From the NCBI GenBank assembly GCA_946647665.1, contig CAMPCW010000003.1, forward strand, positions 1 through 47,069: DNA of 47,069 nt. Reading direction: 5' to 3'. The DNA is from an uncultured Caryophanales bacterium (lineage in GTDB: Bacteria > Bacillota_I > Bacilli_A > RFN20 > CAG-826). Below the pieces are notes generated by a model. It was not told where the DNA came from, made no database searches, and worked only from the letters and a program-made list of their open reading frames with translations. The position numbers and the translations under genes are program-made. Positions 7,679-16,218 of this stretch are shown here, piece after piece (position 1 is the first letter of the stretch; every line of letters begins with the position of its first letter).

Positions 7679-9850
7679 TTAAGCTTGAGGTTTATCGCTA
7701 ACTTCTACTTTGATTTTGCTAACTCCTTTTAGAGGAAGAATTTCAAATGTGAAGTTAGATTCATCAACTGTTAATTTTTCTCCGTTATAAGTAACAGTAA
7801 TTACTTTACCTTCTAACCAATATTTGCTTTCATCGGCGACTCCTAAAGATAGTCTAACTTTTTGACCAACTTCAAATTCTTTAGGTAAATCTTTAATAAT
7901 ATATCCAGTAGTGGAAGTTTCATCTAAAGTAAGGGTCACTTTTTGAGCTTTAGTTTGAACTATGAAATCATATGTTTTTGCATTGGCAGCAAAAGTATAA
8001 CTAATTGAGCCATCTAGATTAACGGTGTATTCACTTTCTTTTAATCTCTTATCATTAACTTCGATAGAATGGAGATCTTTATATTCGTTTAGTTTGAATT
8101 TAACGGTAACAGAGCTCTTGCCGTCAACTTCAAAAACGTCGTAGCCCATTTCTTCGGTTGCTTGTTTACCTTCAATTTCAACTTTGAAAGCGCCTTTGTT
8201 GATTCTTAAAGTAGATTTATAAGAATCTTGTTCTTGAATTGTGACTTCAAATAAAGATGATTTATCGCTAGTGGCTTTATATTTTGCAGTTTGTTCGCTA
8301 TTTAGTTTATAGATCTTGCTTTCTGGCTCTTCTTCACCATCTGGAGGTGTAAATGGAGTTAAAGGTGATCCTTCAAATGATATAGCAGTAAGAGTGGCGG
8401 TTGGATGGTCTTCATTAGCGTAGAATGTTACATAAATTGCGCCTTCAAATTCTGCGGCTAATAATTTACCTTTCTCTTTATTGGTGCCAGTTAATTCGAT
8501 AACTTCTTTACCTTCTGTTTCTCTATCGCCTTCTTCAGCGGTAAAGGAGATATTGATTGGTTTAGCAAATGGAACAGTGAAAGTATATAAATCTTTTTCT
8601 TCTTCTCTTTCAATGGTTTGTCCATTTACAATCATTTTAAGATTTTTATATCCTCTTTTTGGTCTTAAGTTAATAGAAACTTTATTACCAAAACCAATCG
8701 CGTTTTCTAAATATAGAGAAGCTTTAGGCTCAGTTTCCATAAATCCTTTAACGTATTTATTCGCGGAAACAGTATCAATAACAAAGTGTTCGTTAGCAAT
8801 TTTTGGTGTCCAAGTAGCGTTGATAGTAACTTTGCCATCTATTACATCTTTATCATCAATTAAAATACTATAAACAACAATTTCTTTTCCATCAGGGTCA
8901 AATAACTTACGATCTTGGACTAATTTGTTACCAAATTTCATGCTTAGGACATTAAAGTATTCGGCGTGATATTGGCTAAATTCGACATAAAGATAATATG
9001 GTTGTAAAGTAACAAATTCAGTGTCTGAAGAGACTAATTTTCTTTTTTGCCATTCTTCATATGTGAAACCATCAAATGAATAAACTTTGTCCTCAGCATC
9101 TAAACCATTAAATACTAATTTGGTTTTCTCAGCTACATATGGAGTGGTAGTTATAACAATTTTAGATATGACTGCTTCGTTAATGCCTTTAAAAACAATG
9201 GAATTTTGTCCTAGATTACCTTTAGTTAGAGTGGTGGTCCAAACTCCATTTGCGTAACTTTCAAATTGATCAGCGTTGATTAACGCTAGTTGGTTTTTCT
9301 CTCCAACAAAGGTGAATTCAATTTTTCTAATCCAAACGTCTTTACCTTCGCTTTTAGTACGACAAATTAATTGAAATTGTTTGTCGTTAGCAACATTTAA
9401 ATTGCTATTTTTAAATACGTTTTCAAAACCTGCTTCGGCAACATAAGGTTCGACAACCACTCTAGTTCCACCTTTTGTTAGCTTTTCTGTGTAATTCTCT
9501 TCGGTTAATCCTTCAAAAGTATAAACTACTTTGTTTTCTAATTTATTTGTTGTTACTTTTAAGGTATATGTTTTTTCTTCAGTAGGAGTGAATGTATATT
9601 TGTTGCTACTACTTGGTGGCAATTCCACTTCATTCATCTTCACGGAAGAAACGCTATATTCTTCATTTATTGGGCTAACAGTGAATTCGATAGCCTTATT
9701 TAATTCATATTCGCCTGCTTTTAAAGTGGTGGTCATGTATTGATTTGCTTCAATACTGATCGTAGCTTTTTTAATAGGAGTGCTTTCCCCACAAGAGGAT
9801 AAGAACATTCCACATAAAACAGGAAATAATAGTAATCTTTTTACTTTCAT
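7679..9850 (-). CDS. Large multidomain lipoprotein with repeated beta modules
   Basis: This 723-residue protein has a lipoprotein signal: MKVKRLLLF, lipobox LSSC with Cys 20, then a Gly/Ser/Thr spacer. The remainder is a string of beta-rich modules of about 80-100 residues. Recurring features are a charged strand pair ending in YTFxxxxxKTYxx, for example YTFTPTEEKTYTLKV, YTFTVPFAKPINISF and YTFAANAKTYDFIV. Phrases such as VVYTFEGL, KLVFNGL and EVTIQEQ also recur. This suggests an extended, repeat-built surface adhesin or binding protein; no enzyme motif is seen. The site GAGGA precedes the ATG. Upstream (9893-9915) is a motif shared with two other exported-product genes at the far right of the window, so regulation is probably common. 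The ligand cannot be told from sequence. Confidence 0.8.
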   Translation of the reverse strand: MKVKRLLLFPVLCGMFLSSCGESTPIKKATISIEANQYMTTTLKAGEYELNKAIEFTVSPINEEYSVSSVKMNEVELPPSSSNKYTFTPTEEKTYTLKVTTNKLENKVVYTFEGLTEENYTEKLTKGGTRVVVEPYVAEAGFENVFKNSNLNVANDKQFQLICRTKSEGKDVWIRKIEFTFVGEKNQLALINADQFESYANGVWTTTLTKGNLGQNSIVFKGINEAVISKIVITTTPYVAEKTKLVFNGLDAEDKVYSFDGFTYEEWQKRKLVSSDTEFVTLQPYYLYVEFSQYHAEYFNVLSMKFGNKLVQDRKLFDPDGKEIVVYSILIDDKDVIDGKVTINATWTPKIANEHFVIDTVSANKYVKGFMETEPKASLYLENAIGFGNKVSINLRPKRGYKNLKMIVNGQTIEREEEKDLYTFTVPFAKPINISFTAEEGDRETEGKEVIELTGTNKEKGKLLAAEFEGAIYVTFYANEDHPTATLTAISFEGSPLTPFTPPDGEEEPESKIYKLNSEQTAKYKATSDKSSLFEVTIQEQDSYKSTLRINKGAFKVEIEGKQATEEMGYDVFEVDGKSSVTVKFKLNEYKDLHSIEVNDKRLKESEYTVNLDGSISYTFAANAKTYDFIVQTKAQKVTLTLDETSTTGYIIKDLPKEFEVGQKVRLSLGVADESKYWLEGKVITVTYNGEKLTVDESNFTFEILPLKGVSKIKVEVSDKPQA

Positions 9851-9892
9851 TGAATATTCCTCAACTTTCTTACGAATATATTATATATAAGT

Positions 9893-9915
9893 ATGCGCAC
9901 AAAAGTGTCACACAA
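9893..9915 (-). promoter_or_regulatory. Shared promoter motif, copy A (GTGACACTTTTGTG)
   Basis: Read on the minus strand, GTGACACTTTTGTGCGCAT lies about 43 bases before the lipoprotein ATG, with a TATATAAT-type -10 region about 10 bases further on. The same 14-base core occurs at 44577-44597 and, with one change, at 46403-46424. Confidence 0.65.
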
Positions 9916-9965
9916 TCTAATTTTTTATCATGTCGCTATTATAAATATTCTCATTATGTTAATAT

Positions 9966-9983
9966 AGTTAGCGGTAACTAACT
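9966..9983 (+). promoter_or_regulatory. Metal-repressor operator, copy 1
   Basis: AGTTAG (9966-9971), six bases, CTAACT (9978-9983). It abuts a possible -10 box TAATAT (9960-9965) ahead of the HMA-domain gene, a good position for repression. It resembles the DtxR/IdeR box, whose known consensus has facing TTAGG/CCTAA arms. Confidence 0.65.
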
Positions 9984-10007
9984 CAGTTATCAAGGAGATG
10001 AATAAAT

Positions 10008-10256
10008 ATGAATAAATATATATTAGGTATTGATGGAATGGCGTGTGGAATGTGTGAGATGCATGTCGAAGATAAATTAAGAAAAGCCATTAAACTTAAA
10101 AAAGTTAATGCTTCTCACATTAAAAATAATGTTATTGTTATTACAGAATTAGAATTAACCGAAGAAGATTTTAAGAAGATTTTAGATCCAACTGGATATC
10201 GAATTACTTCTTATGAAAAATCTGTAGCGGTTAAAAAATTCTTCAGATGGAGATAA
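10008..10256 (+). CDS. Heavy-metal-associated (HMA, CopZ-like) domain protein
   Basis: This 82-residue, single-domain cytoplasmic protein has GMACGMCEMHVED (about 9-21), the M-x-C-x-x-C metal loop and first helix of the HMA fold, here with Gly-Met between the two cysteines. It then alternates strand and helix as in CopZ and ends in a basic tail KKFFRWR. CopZ proteins are about 70 residues. The metal is not fixed by sequence: most homologues carry Cu(I), but this gene sits one base before a ZIP transporter gene and behind a DtxR-type operator, which suggests Zn, Mn or Fe handling. Ribosome site AAGGAG. Confidence 0.75.
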   Translation: MNKYILGIDGMACGMCEMHVEDKLRKAIKLKKVNASHIKNNVIVITELELTEEDFKKILDPTGYRITSYEKSVAVKKFFRWR

Positions 10257-10257
10257 C

Positions 10258-11052
10258 ATGGAGCAATATGTCTACCCTTTAATTGGAGTACCTTTAATCT
10301 TTATATGTACGACTTTAGGAGCGGTATTTGTTTTCTTTGTTAGAAAAAAAGATATTTCTCCTAGACTAAATAAAATCTTTATTGGTTTTGCCGCTGGGGT
10401 AATGTTTTCCGCTTCATTTTTCTCATTAATTAAACCAGCTTTAGAGACAAATGTAAGTTATATGCCTACTTGGGTGATAGTGATGATATCTATTGCTTTA
10501 GGAGCAGGTTTCTTATGGCTTATTGATAAAATTGTTCCGCACTTTCATGTTTCGGAAAATTCTAATGAAGGTTTACCAACTAGAAGACTAAGTAAAACAT
10601 CTAAAATGTTTATCGCAGTCACCATCCATAATGTTCCTGAAGGCTTATCGGTTGGCATTGCTTTTGGTGTCGCGTTATCTGAGCCAAATAACACCGCTTT
10701 ATTAATGGGTGCGTTATTACTCTCTATTGGTATCGGCATACAAAATATTCCAGAAGGAGCGGTGGTTTCTTTACCTATTAAAAGTGAAACCGGTTCCTCT
10801 ACTAAAGCATTTATCTTTGGGATGTTATCTGGAATAGTGGAACCAATCGCTGCGGTGATTGGCTTATTTCTTGCAATGCAAATTCAAGGCATTATGCCTT
10901 GGGCTTTGGCCTTCGCTGCTGGATGTATGATTTATGTGGTGACAGAAGAAATGATTCCAGAAATGACTAGTGAAGGTCATGATCATTTCGGAGTGTGGTC
11001 ATTTATTTTAGGCTTCATTATTATGCTAGCCCTTGATTGCATTCAATTTTAA
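10258..11052 (+). CDS. ZIP-family divalent metal transporter
   Basis: This 264-residue protein with about eight membrane spans belongs to the GufA/ZupT branch of ZIP transporters. Signature helices are HNVPEGLSVGIAFG (helix 4, His-Asn-x-Pro-Glu-Gly) and IGIQNIPEGAVVSLP (helix 5), which form the binuclear metal site. VTEEMIPE is near the C-terminus. A loop between helices 3 and 4 contains PHFHVSE and a basic stretch. It would bring in Zn, Mn or Fe. It begins one base after the HMA gene and shares its operator-controlled promoter. The repressor gene follows 22 bases later. Confidence 0.88.
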   Translation: MEQYVYPLIGVPLIFICTTLGAVFVFFVRKKDISPRLNKIFIGFAAGVMFSASFFSLIKPALETNVSYMPTWVIVMISIALGAGFLWLIDKIVPHFHVSENSNEGLPTRRLSKTSKMFIAVTIHNVPEGLSVGIAFGVALSEPNNTALLMGALLLSIGIGIQNIPEGAVVSLPIKSETGSSTKAFIFGMLSGIVEPIAAVIGLFLAMQIQGIMPWALAFAAGCMIYVVTEEMIPEMTSEGHDHFGVWSFILGFIIMLALDCIQF

Positions 11053-11074
11053 TCTATATTAAAATATTAAAGTT

Positions 11075-11443
11075 ATGAAACGCTTAGAATCACAAGAAGA
11101 TTATTTAGAAAAAATCTTACAAATTTCTCAAAAGAAAGAATCAGTTCATGCGATTGATATCGCTCGAGAAATGTCTTTTTCTAAACCTTCAGTTTCTGTA
11201 GCGATGAATAAACTAAAAGAATTAGGCTATATCGAGATTAATGATAAGGGTGATATTACCCTTACTGAATCAGGAAAAGAAATTGCACAAAAAACTCTAG
11301 AAAAGCATATTGTTTTAACGAGAATGCTCATGTATTTAGGGGTTAAAGAAGAAGTAGCTGCATTAGATGCATGTCGCATGGAACATGATATCTCTGATGA
11401 GACATGGTCACTAATTAAAAAATACTGGGACGAACATAAATAA
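11075..11443 (+). CDS. DtxR/MntR-family metal-dependent repressor
   Basis: This 122-residue regulator carries the N-terminal winged helix ESQEDYLEKILQI, IAREMSFSKPSVSVAMNKLKELGYI (recognition helix, about 30-54) and LTESGKEIA. The dimerisation/metal region contains TRMLMYLGV, DACRMEHDISDE, in which Cys, Glu and His are typical ligands. Length matches two-domain MntR proteins without an SH3 domain. It probably senses the metal imported by the ZIP and Feo systems around it and binds the three inverted repeats at 9966, 11479 and 11537. No ribosome site is present; a -10-like TATTAA ends 4 bases before the ATG. Confidence 0.85.
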   Translation: MKRLESQEDYLEKILQISQKKESVHAIDIAREMSFSKPSVSVAMNKLKELGYIEINDKGDITLTESGKEIAQKTLEKHIVLTRMLMYLGVKEEVAALDACRMEHDISDETWSLIKKYWDEHK

Positions 11444-11478
11444 TTTAAATATTTTATTATTTATAATAAAGAGTTAAG

Positions 11479-11503
11479 AGTTAGTTTATACTAACTTTTT
11501 TCT
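11479..11503 (+). terminator. Terminator that also matches the metal operator (copy 2)
   Basis: AGTTAGTTTATACTAACT (11479-11496) followed by TTTTTCTTT is a U-tailed hairpin ending the repressor gene. The 18 bp also fit the operator consensus. It ends 7 bases before the -35 box of the feo promoter. Confidence 0.65.
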
Positions 11504-11530
11504 TTACACGCGAATAAATAGGTATATAAT
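11503..11530 (+). promoter_or_regulatory. Promoter of the feo operon
   Basis: TTTACA (11503-11508), 16-bp spacer, TATAAT (11525-11530). It sits between operator copies 2 and 3. Confidence 0.7.
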
Positions 11531-11536
11531 ATATTC

Positions 11537-11554
11537 GGTTAGTCGAAACTAACT
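11537..11554 (+). promoter_or_regulatory. Metal-repressor operator, copy 3
   Basis: GGTTAG (11537-11542), TCGAAA, CTAACT (11549-11554). It covers the expected start point of the feo transcript, 6 bases after the -10 box. Confidence 0.7.
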
Positions 11555-11573
11555 GTTTTAAGGAGGATATTAT

Positions 11574-11786
11574 ATGCCAATTGCATTAGCACCAATTAAT
11601 CAAGAATTAAAAGTTATTAGAGTTCTTGCTGATGATAAAACCAAAAAGCATTTAGAAAGCTTAGGTATTTTGGTCAATTCCTCTTTAACTATTATCTCTT
11701 CTGTTAATGGTGGCGTAGTGGTCGCTGTTAAAGAAGGTAGACTTGCTTTAGATCGTTCTATAGCAAGTAAAATTCTAGTAGCGTAG
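11574..11786 (+). CDS. feoA: FeoA-family protein, first copy
   Basis: This 70-residue SH3-like FeoA protein has the layout L-x-V-x-R-V..DDKTKKHLESLGI..SLTIISSVNGGVVVAVKEGRLALDRSIASKILV, the usual strand order with the closing small-residue stretch near the end. FeoA proteins act with FeoB in ferrous iron uptake, probably binding its cytoplasmic part. It is the first gene of the feo operon, with a strong site AAGGAGG and operator control. The N-terminus, with MPIALAPI in place of a longer lead, is normal for a double-FeoA operon. Confidence 0.85.
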   Translation: MPIALAPINQELKVIRVLADDKTKKHLESLGILVNSSLTIISSVNGGVVVAVKEGRLALDRSIASKILVA

Positions 11787-11800
11787 AAAGGAAGGAATTT

Positions 11801-12043
11801 ATGCTTAAAAAACTAGATGAGTTTCAAGTAGGCGAGACTGGCCTAATTAAAATGGTGGAAGGTGAAGGTAGAATTCGCCGTAGACTATTTGATATGGGTG
11901 TCACTCCCGGAGCGACAGTGTATCTCCGTAAAAAAGCCCCACTCGGTGATCCTTTAGAAGTGACGATTAGAGGATACGAATTAACGCTTCGTAAAAATGA
12001 AGCACATTTCGTCATATTAGAAGTTAAGGAGGACCTAAAATGA
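11801..12043 (+). CDS. feoA: FeoA-family protein, second copy
   Basis: This 80-residue second FeoA has KMVEGEGRIRRRLFDMGVTPGATVYLRKKAPLGDPLEVTIRGYELTLRKNEA in pieces that match the family core closely: R-R-R-L-x-D-M-G and P-L-G-D-P-x-E. It is more canonical than the first copy. It overlaps feoB by 4 bases, showing coupling, and has the site GAAAGGAAGG. Two FeoA genes before feoB are common in Firmicutes and Bacteroidota. Confidence 0.9.
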   Translation: MLKKLDEFQVGETGLIKMVEGEGRIRRRLFDMGVTPGATVYLRKKAPLGDPLEVTIRGYELTLRKNEAHFVILEVKEDLK

Positions 12044-14394
12044 AAAGATTTGCATTAGCAGGTAATCCTAACTGTGGTAAAACCACGTTATTTAACTCTT
12101 TAACCGGTAGTACCGCTCATGTCGGTAACTGGCCTGGAGTTACTGTTGAAAAGAAAGATGGAGTTTATAAAAAACTTAAAGAACCAATTTCCATTATCGA
12201 TTTACCAGGAATTTATTCTTTATCTCCATATACTCCAGAAGAAGTAGTTTCAAGAAACTATATCTTAGATGAACATCCTGATTGTGTTATCAATATTATT
12301 GACGCCACAAACTTAGAAAGAAATCTATATTTAACTACCCAATTATTAGAAATTAATGTTCCAGTAATTGTTGCTTTAAATATGATGGACGTCCTTGTTA
12401 AAAATGGTGATTCAATTGATGTTGAATCTATTGAAAAGAAATTAGGTGTCCCAGTAGTTTCTATTTCCGCTTTAAAAGAGAATAACTTAGAAGAATTAAT
12501 GTCTAGAGCGTTAGAAGCTTCTAACACTCCTAGAGAAGGAAAAACAATTATCTCTAATAAAGATTTATTACATCTCATTGGCGATGTTCGTATTGCATTT
12601 GAAGGTCAAAAAGTTGAAAATCCTCTTTTCCACGCGATTAAATTAGTCGAAAAAGATGAATTAGAAACCAAAATGCATCCAGATTTAATCCCAATGGTGG
12701 AAGCCTTTAAAAAGACATTTAATGATGAAACATTCGGTAATGACTTTGAAGCGGTAATCGCTGATAGCAGATATCAATTTATTTCTTCTAATTTCCATAA
12801 CTCAGTAAAAAGAAAAGAAGTGGAAATTGTCGAAGACAAAAAACATAAAAAACACAAAGAATCTAAATCAGATCGAATTGATAAAGTTTTAACACATAAA
12901 GTGTTTGGCTTAATCATTTTTGCAGTCATTATGTTCTTTGTTTTCCATTTAACATTCTCTGAAAATTTATTTTTCGTAGGTGCAGCATTTAAAAATAATG
13001 GGATTGCCCCTTCCTTTGAAGGAACAATCTACGAAGGCTTAATATGGACAGATAGTGGAATTAATTCCCCTGGTGTTATTTTATTCAATTTCTTTGATAT
13101 GTCGTTCTCCGCTTTAATCGGAGATGATGTACCAGGAATTGGTATGGGCGTTATCCGTAGCGGCATGATTAACGCTTTCGGTGACGGACACTGGTTTGTT
13201 GGATTTGTGAATGATGGTGTATTAGCGGGTTTATTTGCTATATTAGGCTTCTTACCACAAATATTAGTCTTATTCCTATTCTTCTCTATTATGGAAGATA
13301 CTGGATATATGGCTCGTGTCGCCTTTATTTTAGATAGAATATTCCGTAAATTTGGTTTATCAGGAAGAGCGTTTATCCCGATGATTATGGGATTTGGTTG
13401 CTCAGTCCCAGCAATGGTGAATACCAGAACTTTAGCCGATGATAAAGAAAGAACTGCCACTATTAGAGTTATTCCTTTCTTCTCATGCGGTGCTAAACTT
13501 CCTATTTTAGTAGCGATTGCAGGTGGTATTTTACAAGTATTCCACGCAGGTAATGTAGATGTCATTATTTATAGCATGTACGCTGTTGGTGTTGTGGCGG
13601 CTATTATCTGTGCTTTAATTATGAGACATACTACAATGCGAGGAGAAGCTGCTCCATTTATTATGGAATTACCAGAATATCACTGGCCACAATTTAAAGG
13701 TTTAATGATCCATTTATGGGATAAAACTAAACACTTTGTTAAGAAAGCATTTACCATTATTTTAGCTTCTACAATTGTTATTTGGTTCTTATCTAATTTC
13801 GGTTGGAACTGGCAATATCTCGGTAGCTTTGAAGGGTCAATATTACAAAGTATTGGTCAATTCATTCAACCAATCTTTACTCCACTTGGTTTTGGTTCTC
13901 AACTCAATTCTCTTGGTTGGGTATTTGCGGTTGCCGCTATTACCGGATTAATTGCAAAAGAAAATGTTATTTCTACCTTTGCCGCTTTAGCAGCGATTGT
14001 TGTATCCACTAACCCAGCAATTGTTGCTGAACTTGAAGCCTTAGGTGAAGTTGAAGAAGGTGTCGATAGCGCTTATGCAATGATTGCCGCAACTGGTATA
14101 ACCTGGCAAGGCTGTATTTCCTTTATCGCCTTTAATATGTTAACCATTCCTTGCTTTGCAGCCTGCGCAACAGCGAAAGCAGAATTACCAAAAGGTAAAT
14201 TTAAATGGACATTATTATTCTGGATTGTTGCTAGCTTTGTTGCCTCTTCTGTTATCTATTTGTTCTTAAGCATGTTTGATAGAACAAGTTATATCTGGGC
14301 TATTCCAAGCTTTGCTGGTGCAGCTTTATTAGCCGCTATTGCGATTTATTTAATCGTCAGATATAACAAATCTCACCCAGTTATGAGGGCATAA
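12040..14394 (+). CDS. feoB: Ferrous iron transporter FeoB
   Basis: This 784-residue protein has a G domain first: GNPNCGKTT (G1, 8-16), VGNWPGVTVE (G2), DLPGIYSLSPYTPEE (G3) and NMMD (G4). A linker rich in Lys and His (about 265-280, EDKKHKKHKESK) precedes the membrane part. That part has about eight to ten spans with MEDTGYMARVAFILDR, MGFGCSVPAMVNTRTL and FFSCGAKLPI. These are the Feo gate motifs with conserved Cys residues. TGLIAKENVIST and a Cys-rich segment IPCFAACATAKAE follow. It imports Fe(II) across the cytoplasmic membrane. Ribosome site AAGGAGG; operon with two FeoA genes and a small trailing gene. Confidence 0.95.
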   Translation: MKRFALAGNPNCGKTTLFNSLTGSTAHVGNWPGVTVEKKDGVYKKLKEPISIIDLPGIYSLSPYTPEEVVSRNYILDEHPDCVINIIDATNLERNLYLTTQLLEINVPVIVALNMMDVLVKNGDSIDVESIEKKLGVPVVSISALKENNLEELMSRALEASNTPREGKTIISNKDLLHLIGDVRIAFEGQKVENPLFHAIKLVEKDELETKMHPDLIPMVEAFKKTFNDETFGNDFEAVIADSRYQFISSNFHNSVKRKEVEIVEDKKHKKHKESKSDRIDKVLTHKVFGLIIFAVIMFFVFHLTFSENLFFVGAAFKNNGIAPSFEGTIYEGLIWTDSGINSPGVILFNFFDMSFSALIGDDVPGIGMGVIRSGMINAFGDGHWFVGFVNDGVLAGLFAILGFLPQILVLFLFFSIMEDTGYMARVAFILDRIFRKFGLSGRAFIPMIMGFGCSVPAMVNTRTLADDKERTATIRVIPFFSCGAKLPILVAIAGGILQVFHAGNVDVIIYSMYAVGVVAAIICALIMRHTTMRGEAAPFIMELPEYHWPQFKGLMIHLWDKTKHFVKKAFTIILASTIVIWFLSNFGWNWQYLGSFEGSILQSIGQFIQPIFTPLGFGSQLNSLGWVFAVAAITGLIAKENVISTFAALAAIVVSTNPAIVAELEALGEVEEGVDSAYAMIAATGITWQGCISFIAFNMLTIPCFAACATAKAELPKGKFKWTLLFWIVASFVASSVIYLFLSMFDRTSYIWAIPSFAGAALLAAIAIYLIVRYNKSHPVMRA

Positions 14395-14397
14395 AAT

Positions 14398-14580
14398 ATG
14401 AATACATCCCCTTGGCTTGAAATTATTGTTGGAATTGCGATATTTATCTTCTTTTTAGGATTATTTTTAAGATACCTTTATAAGAAGAAACATCATATCC
14501 ATACTTGCGAATGTGGGATGGTTCATAAAAATAAAGAACAACTATTAAAAGAATATAAAAAACTATATTCCAAAAAATAA
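14398..14580 (+). CDS. Small FeoB-associated membrane protein with Cys motif
   Basis: This 60-residue protein has one N-terminal span (about 8-27), a basic stretch KKKHHIH and then a CECG pair of cysteines, ending in a charged helix. It starts 3 bases after feoB and ends at the operon terminator. Position, size, single span and cysteines match the FeoB-associated Cys-rich membrane proteins (FeoC-like role assumed) seen behind feoB in Firmicutes. Function is unproven. The His/Cys patch could hold iron at the exit of FeoB. Confidence 0.7.
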   Translation: MNTSPWLEIIVGIAIFIFFLGLFLRYLYKKKHHIHTCECGMVHKNKEQLLKEYKKLYSKK

Positions 14581-14584
14581 CATC

Positions 14585-14614
14585 AAAGGCCGCTATTAAA
14601 AAGCGGTCTTTTCT
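14585..14614 (+). terminator. Terminator of the feo operon
   Basis: AAGGCCGCT (14585-14593) pairs with AGCGGTCTT (14602-14610) and is followed by TTCTT. Confidence 0.8.
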
Positions 14615-14669
14615 TATGCGCGCTAAAGGTGATAAAATTAACAATAATAAAATAGTTAGGGGTAATCTT

Positions 14670-16196
14670 ATGAAAATCTTGAGACTTATATTTTCTAAAT
14701 GGCTAATTAGTGTTATTTTGCTTTTAGCCCAAGTTGCTGCAATAGTATTAGTGGCCATTTATTTAATTGAATACCTTATCTGGTTCCAAATCGTAAGTGT
14801 AGCGATTGGCGTGATTGTTTTCTTTATCTGCGTTAATCGTAGACAAAACCCAGAATATAAAATCCCATGGTTATTTTTGATTTTATTCTTACCAATTTTT
14901 GGTGTTTTATTCTATTTAATGTTTTCTAGAGTCAATACTTCTAGAAAAATGAGAAAGATATACGCTAAAGCGTATGATGAACTACTCCCTTATGTTAATA
15001 ACATTGATAAGGATATTGAAAAAGCTTATGAATATATGGGCGATAGACAAGGGATTGATAGATACTTAAAAGAGAATTCTGGTTTAGGCCCTCAACAAAA
15101 TAATGAAGTGAAATATTATCCAGTTGGGGAATTAATGTGGAAAGATATGCTTGAAGCATTGGAATCCGCAAAGAAATTCATTTTGATGGAATATTTCATT
15201 GTTGATCCAGGTCATATGTGGGATTCCATTCACGAAATTTTAGTTAGAAAAGCCAAAGAAGGAGTAAGAGTCCACCTTGTCTATGATGATTTAGGCACAA
15301 TGACAATGCTAAAAAGTGGTTATTATAAAAAACTTAGAAAAGAAGGCATTGACGCTCATAAATTTAATCCATTTACTCCAATTGTCTCTGCTGTTTATAA
15401 TAACCGTTCTCACCGTAAGATTATGGTAGTGGATGGTTTAATCGGCTTTACTGGCGGTATCAATTTAGGCGATGAATATATCAATGAAAATGATCGATTA
15501 GGTCACTGGAAAGATACTGGTTTAAGAATGAGAGGGACCGCTGTAAATTCTTTAACCGCTTTGTTCTTTACAGATTTTATTATCGCAAAAAGAGAAATTC
15601 CTGAATTCGAGTTTTACTTTAATAAAAACCCAGAGAAATTTAATGTTCCTGGCACTATTTGTCCTTTTGGAGATGGTCCTAGACCACTCTACTATGAACA
15701 AATTGGTGAAGAAAACTTTATCAATATTGTTGGTCAAGCTAAGAAATATTTCTATATTTCAACCCCTTACTTAATTATTGACCATCACTTTACTCAAGCT
15801 CTTAAAAATGCAGCGATGAGAGGAGTGGATGTGAGGGTCATTACTCCTCATATTCCAGATAAAAAGATTGTCTTCTGTTTAACTCGTAGTTCTTATAAAG
15901 AGTTAAGAAAAGCAGGAGTTAAAGTTTATGAATATACTCCAGGATTTATCCACGCCAAGATGCTTGTTAGCGATGATGATATGGCATTTGTGGGCACTAT
16001 TAATATGGACTTTAGAAGCTTAACTCACCATTTTGAATGTGGTGCAGTACTTTATAAAAACGAATGCATTAAAGACATTTACAACGACTTCCAACATATC
16101 TTTGAAGTCTCTCAAGAAATTGATAACAATTTCAAATTGTCTTTTGGCGCTAAAGTGGCTAAAGTATTGTTAGAAACATTTAGAACTTTATTCTAA
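14670..16196 (+). CDS. cls: Cardiolipin synthase
   Basis: The protein has 508 residues from the ATG at 14670, chosen because TAGGGG lies 7 bases before it and two membrane spans follow at once; the in-frame ATG at 14616 lacks a ribosome site. Two N-terminal spans (about 8-55) are followed by a short cytoplasmic PLD_N-type region KIPWLFLILFLPIFGVLFYL. Two phospholipase D domains each have an HKD motif: SHRKIMVVDG then GGINLGDEY, and FIHAKMLVSDDD then GTINMDFRS. The enzyme joins two phosphatidylglycerols to cardiolipin at the membrane. Length fits the 480-510 residue bacterial Cls family. Confidence 0.93.
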   Translation: MKILRLIFSKWLISVILLLAQVAAIVLVAIYLIEYLIWFQIVSVAIGVIVFFICVNRRQNPEYKIPWLFLILFLPIFGVLFYLMFSRVNTSRKMRKIYAKAYDELLPYVNNIDKDIEKAYEYMGDRQGIDRYLKENSGLGPQQNNEVKYYPVGELMWKDMLEALESAKKFILMEYFIVDPGHMWDSIHEILVRKAKEGVRVHLVYDDLGTMTMLKSGYYKKLRKEGIDAHKFNPFTPIVSAVYNNRSHRKIMVVDGLIGFTGGINLGDEYINENDRLGHWKDTGLRMRGTAVNSLTALFFTDFIIAKREIPEFEFYFNKNPEKFNVPGTICPFGDGPRPLYYEQIGEENFINIVGQAKKYFYISTPYLIIDHHFTQALKNAAMRGVDVRVITPHIPDKKIVFCLTRSSYKELRKAGVKVYEYTPGFIHAKMLVSDDDMAFVGTINMDFRSLTHHFECGAVLYKNECIKDIYNDFQHIFEVSQEIDNNFKLSFGAKVAKVLLETFRTLF

Positions 16197-16218
16197 ATTA
16201 ATTATTTTTTACATCATT

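Noticed and set aside
13029-13565. Long open frame of 178 codons on the strand opposite feoB
   Set aside because: It lies fully inside the well-supported feoB gene, has no ribosome site and its composition mirrors the membrane-protein codons of the other strand.
14616-14669. Upstream ATG start for cardiolipin synthase
   Set aside because: No ribosome site before 14616 and the extra 18 residues are polar. A clear site precedes 14670, and a possible -10 box (14633-14638) lies inside the extension.
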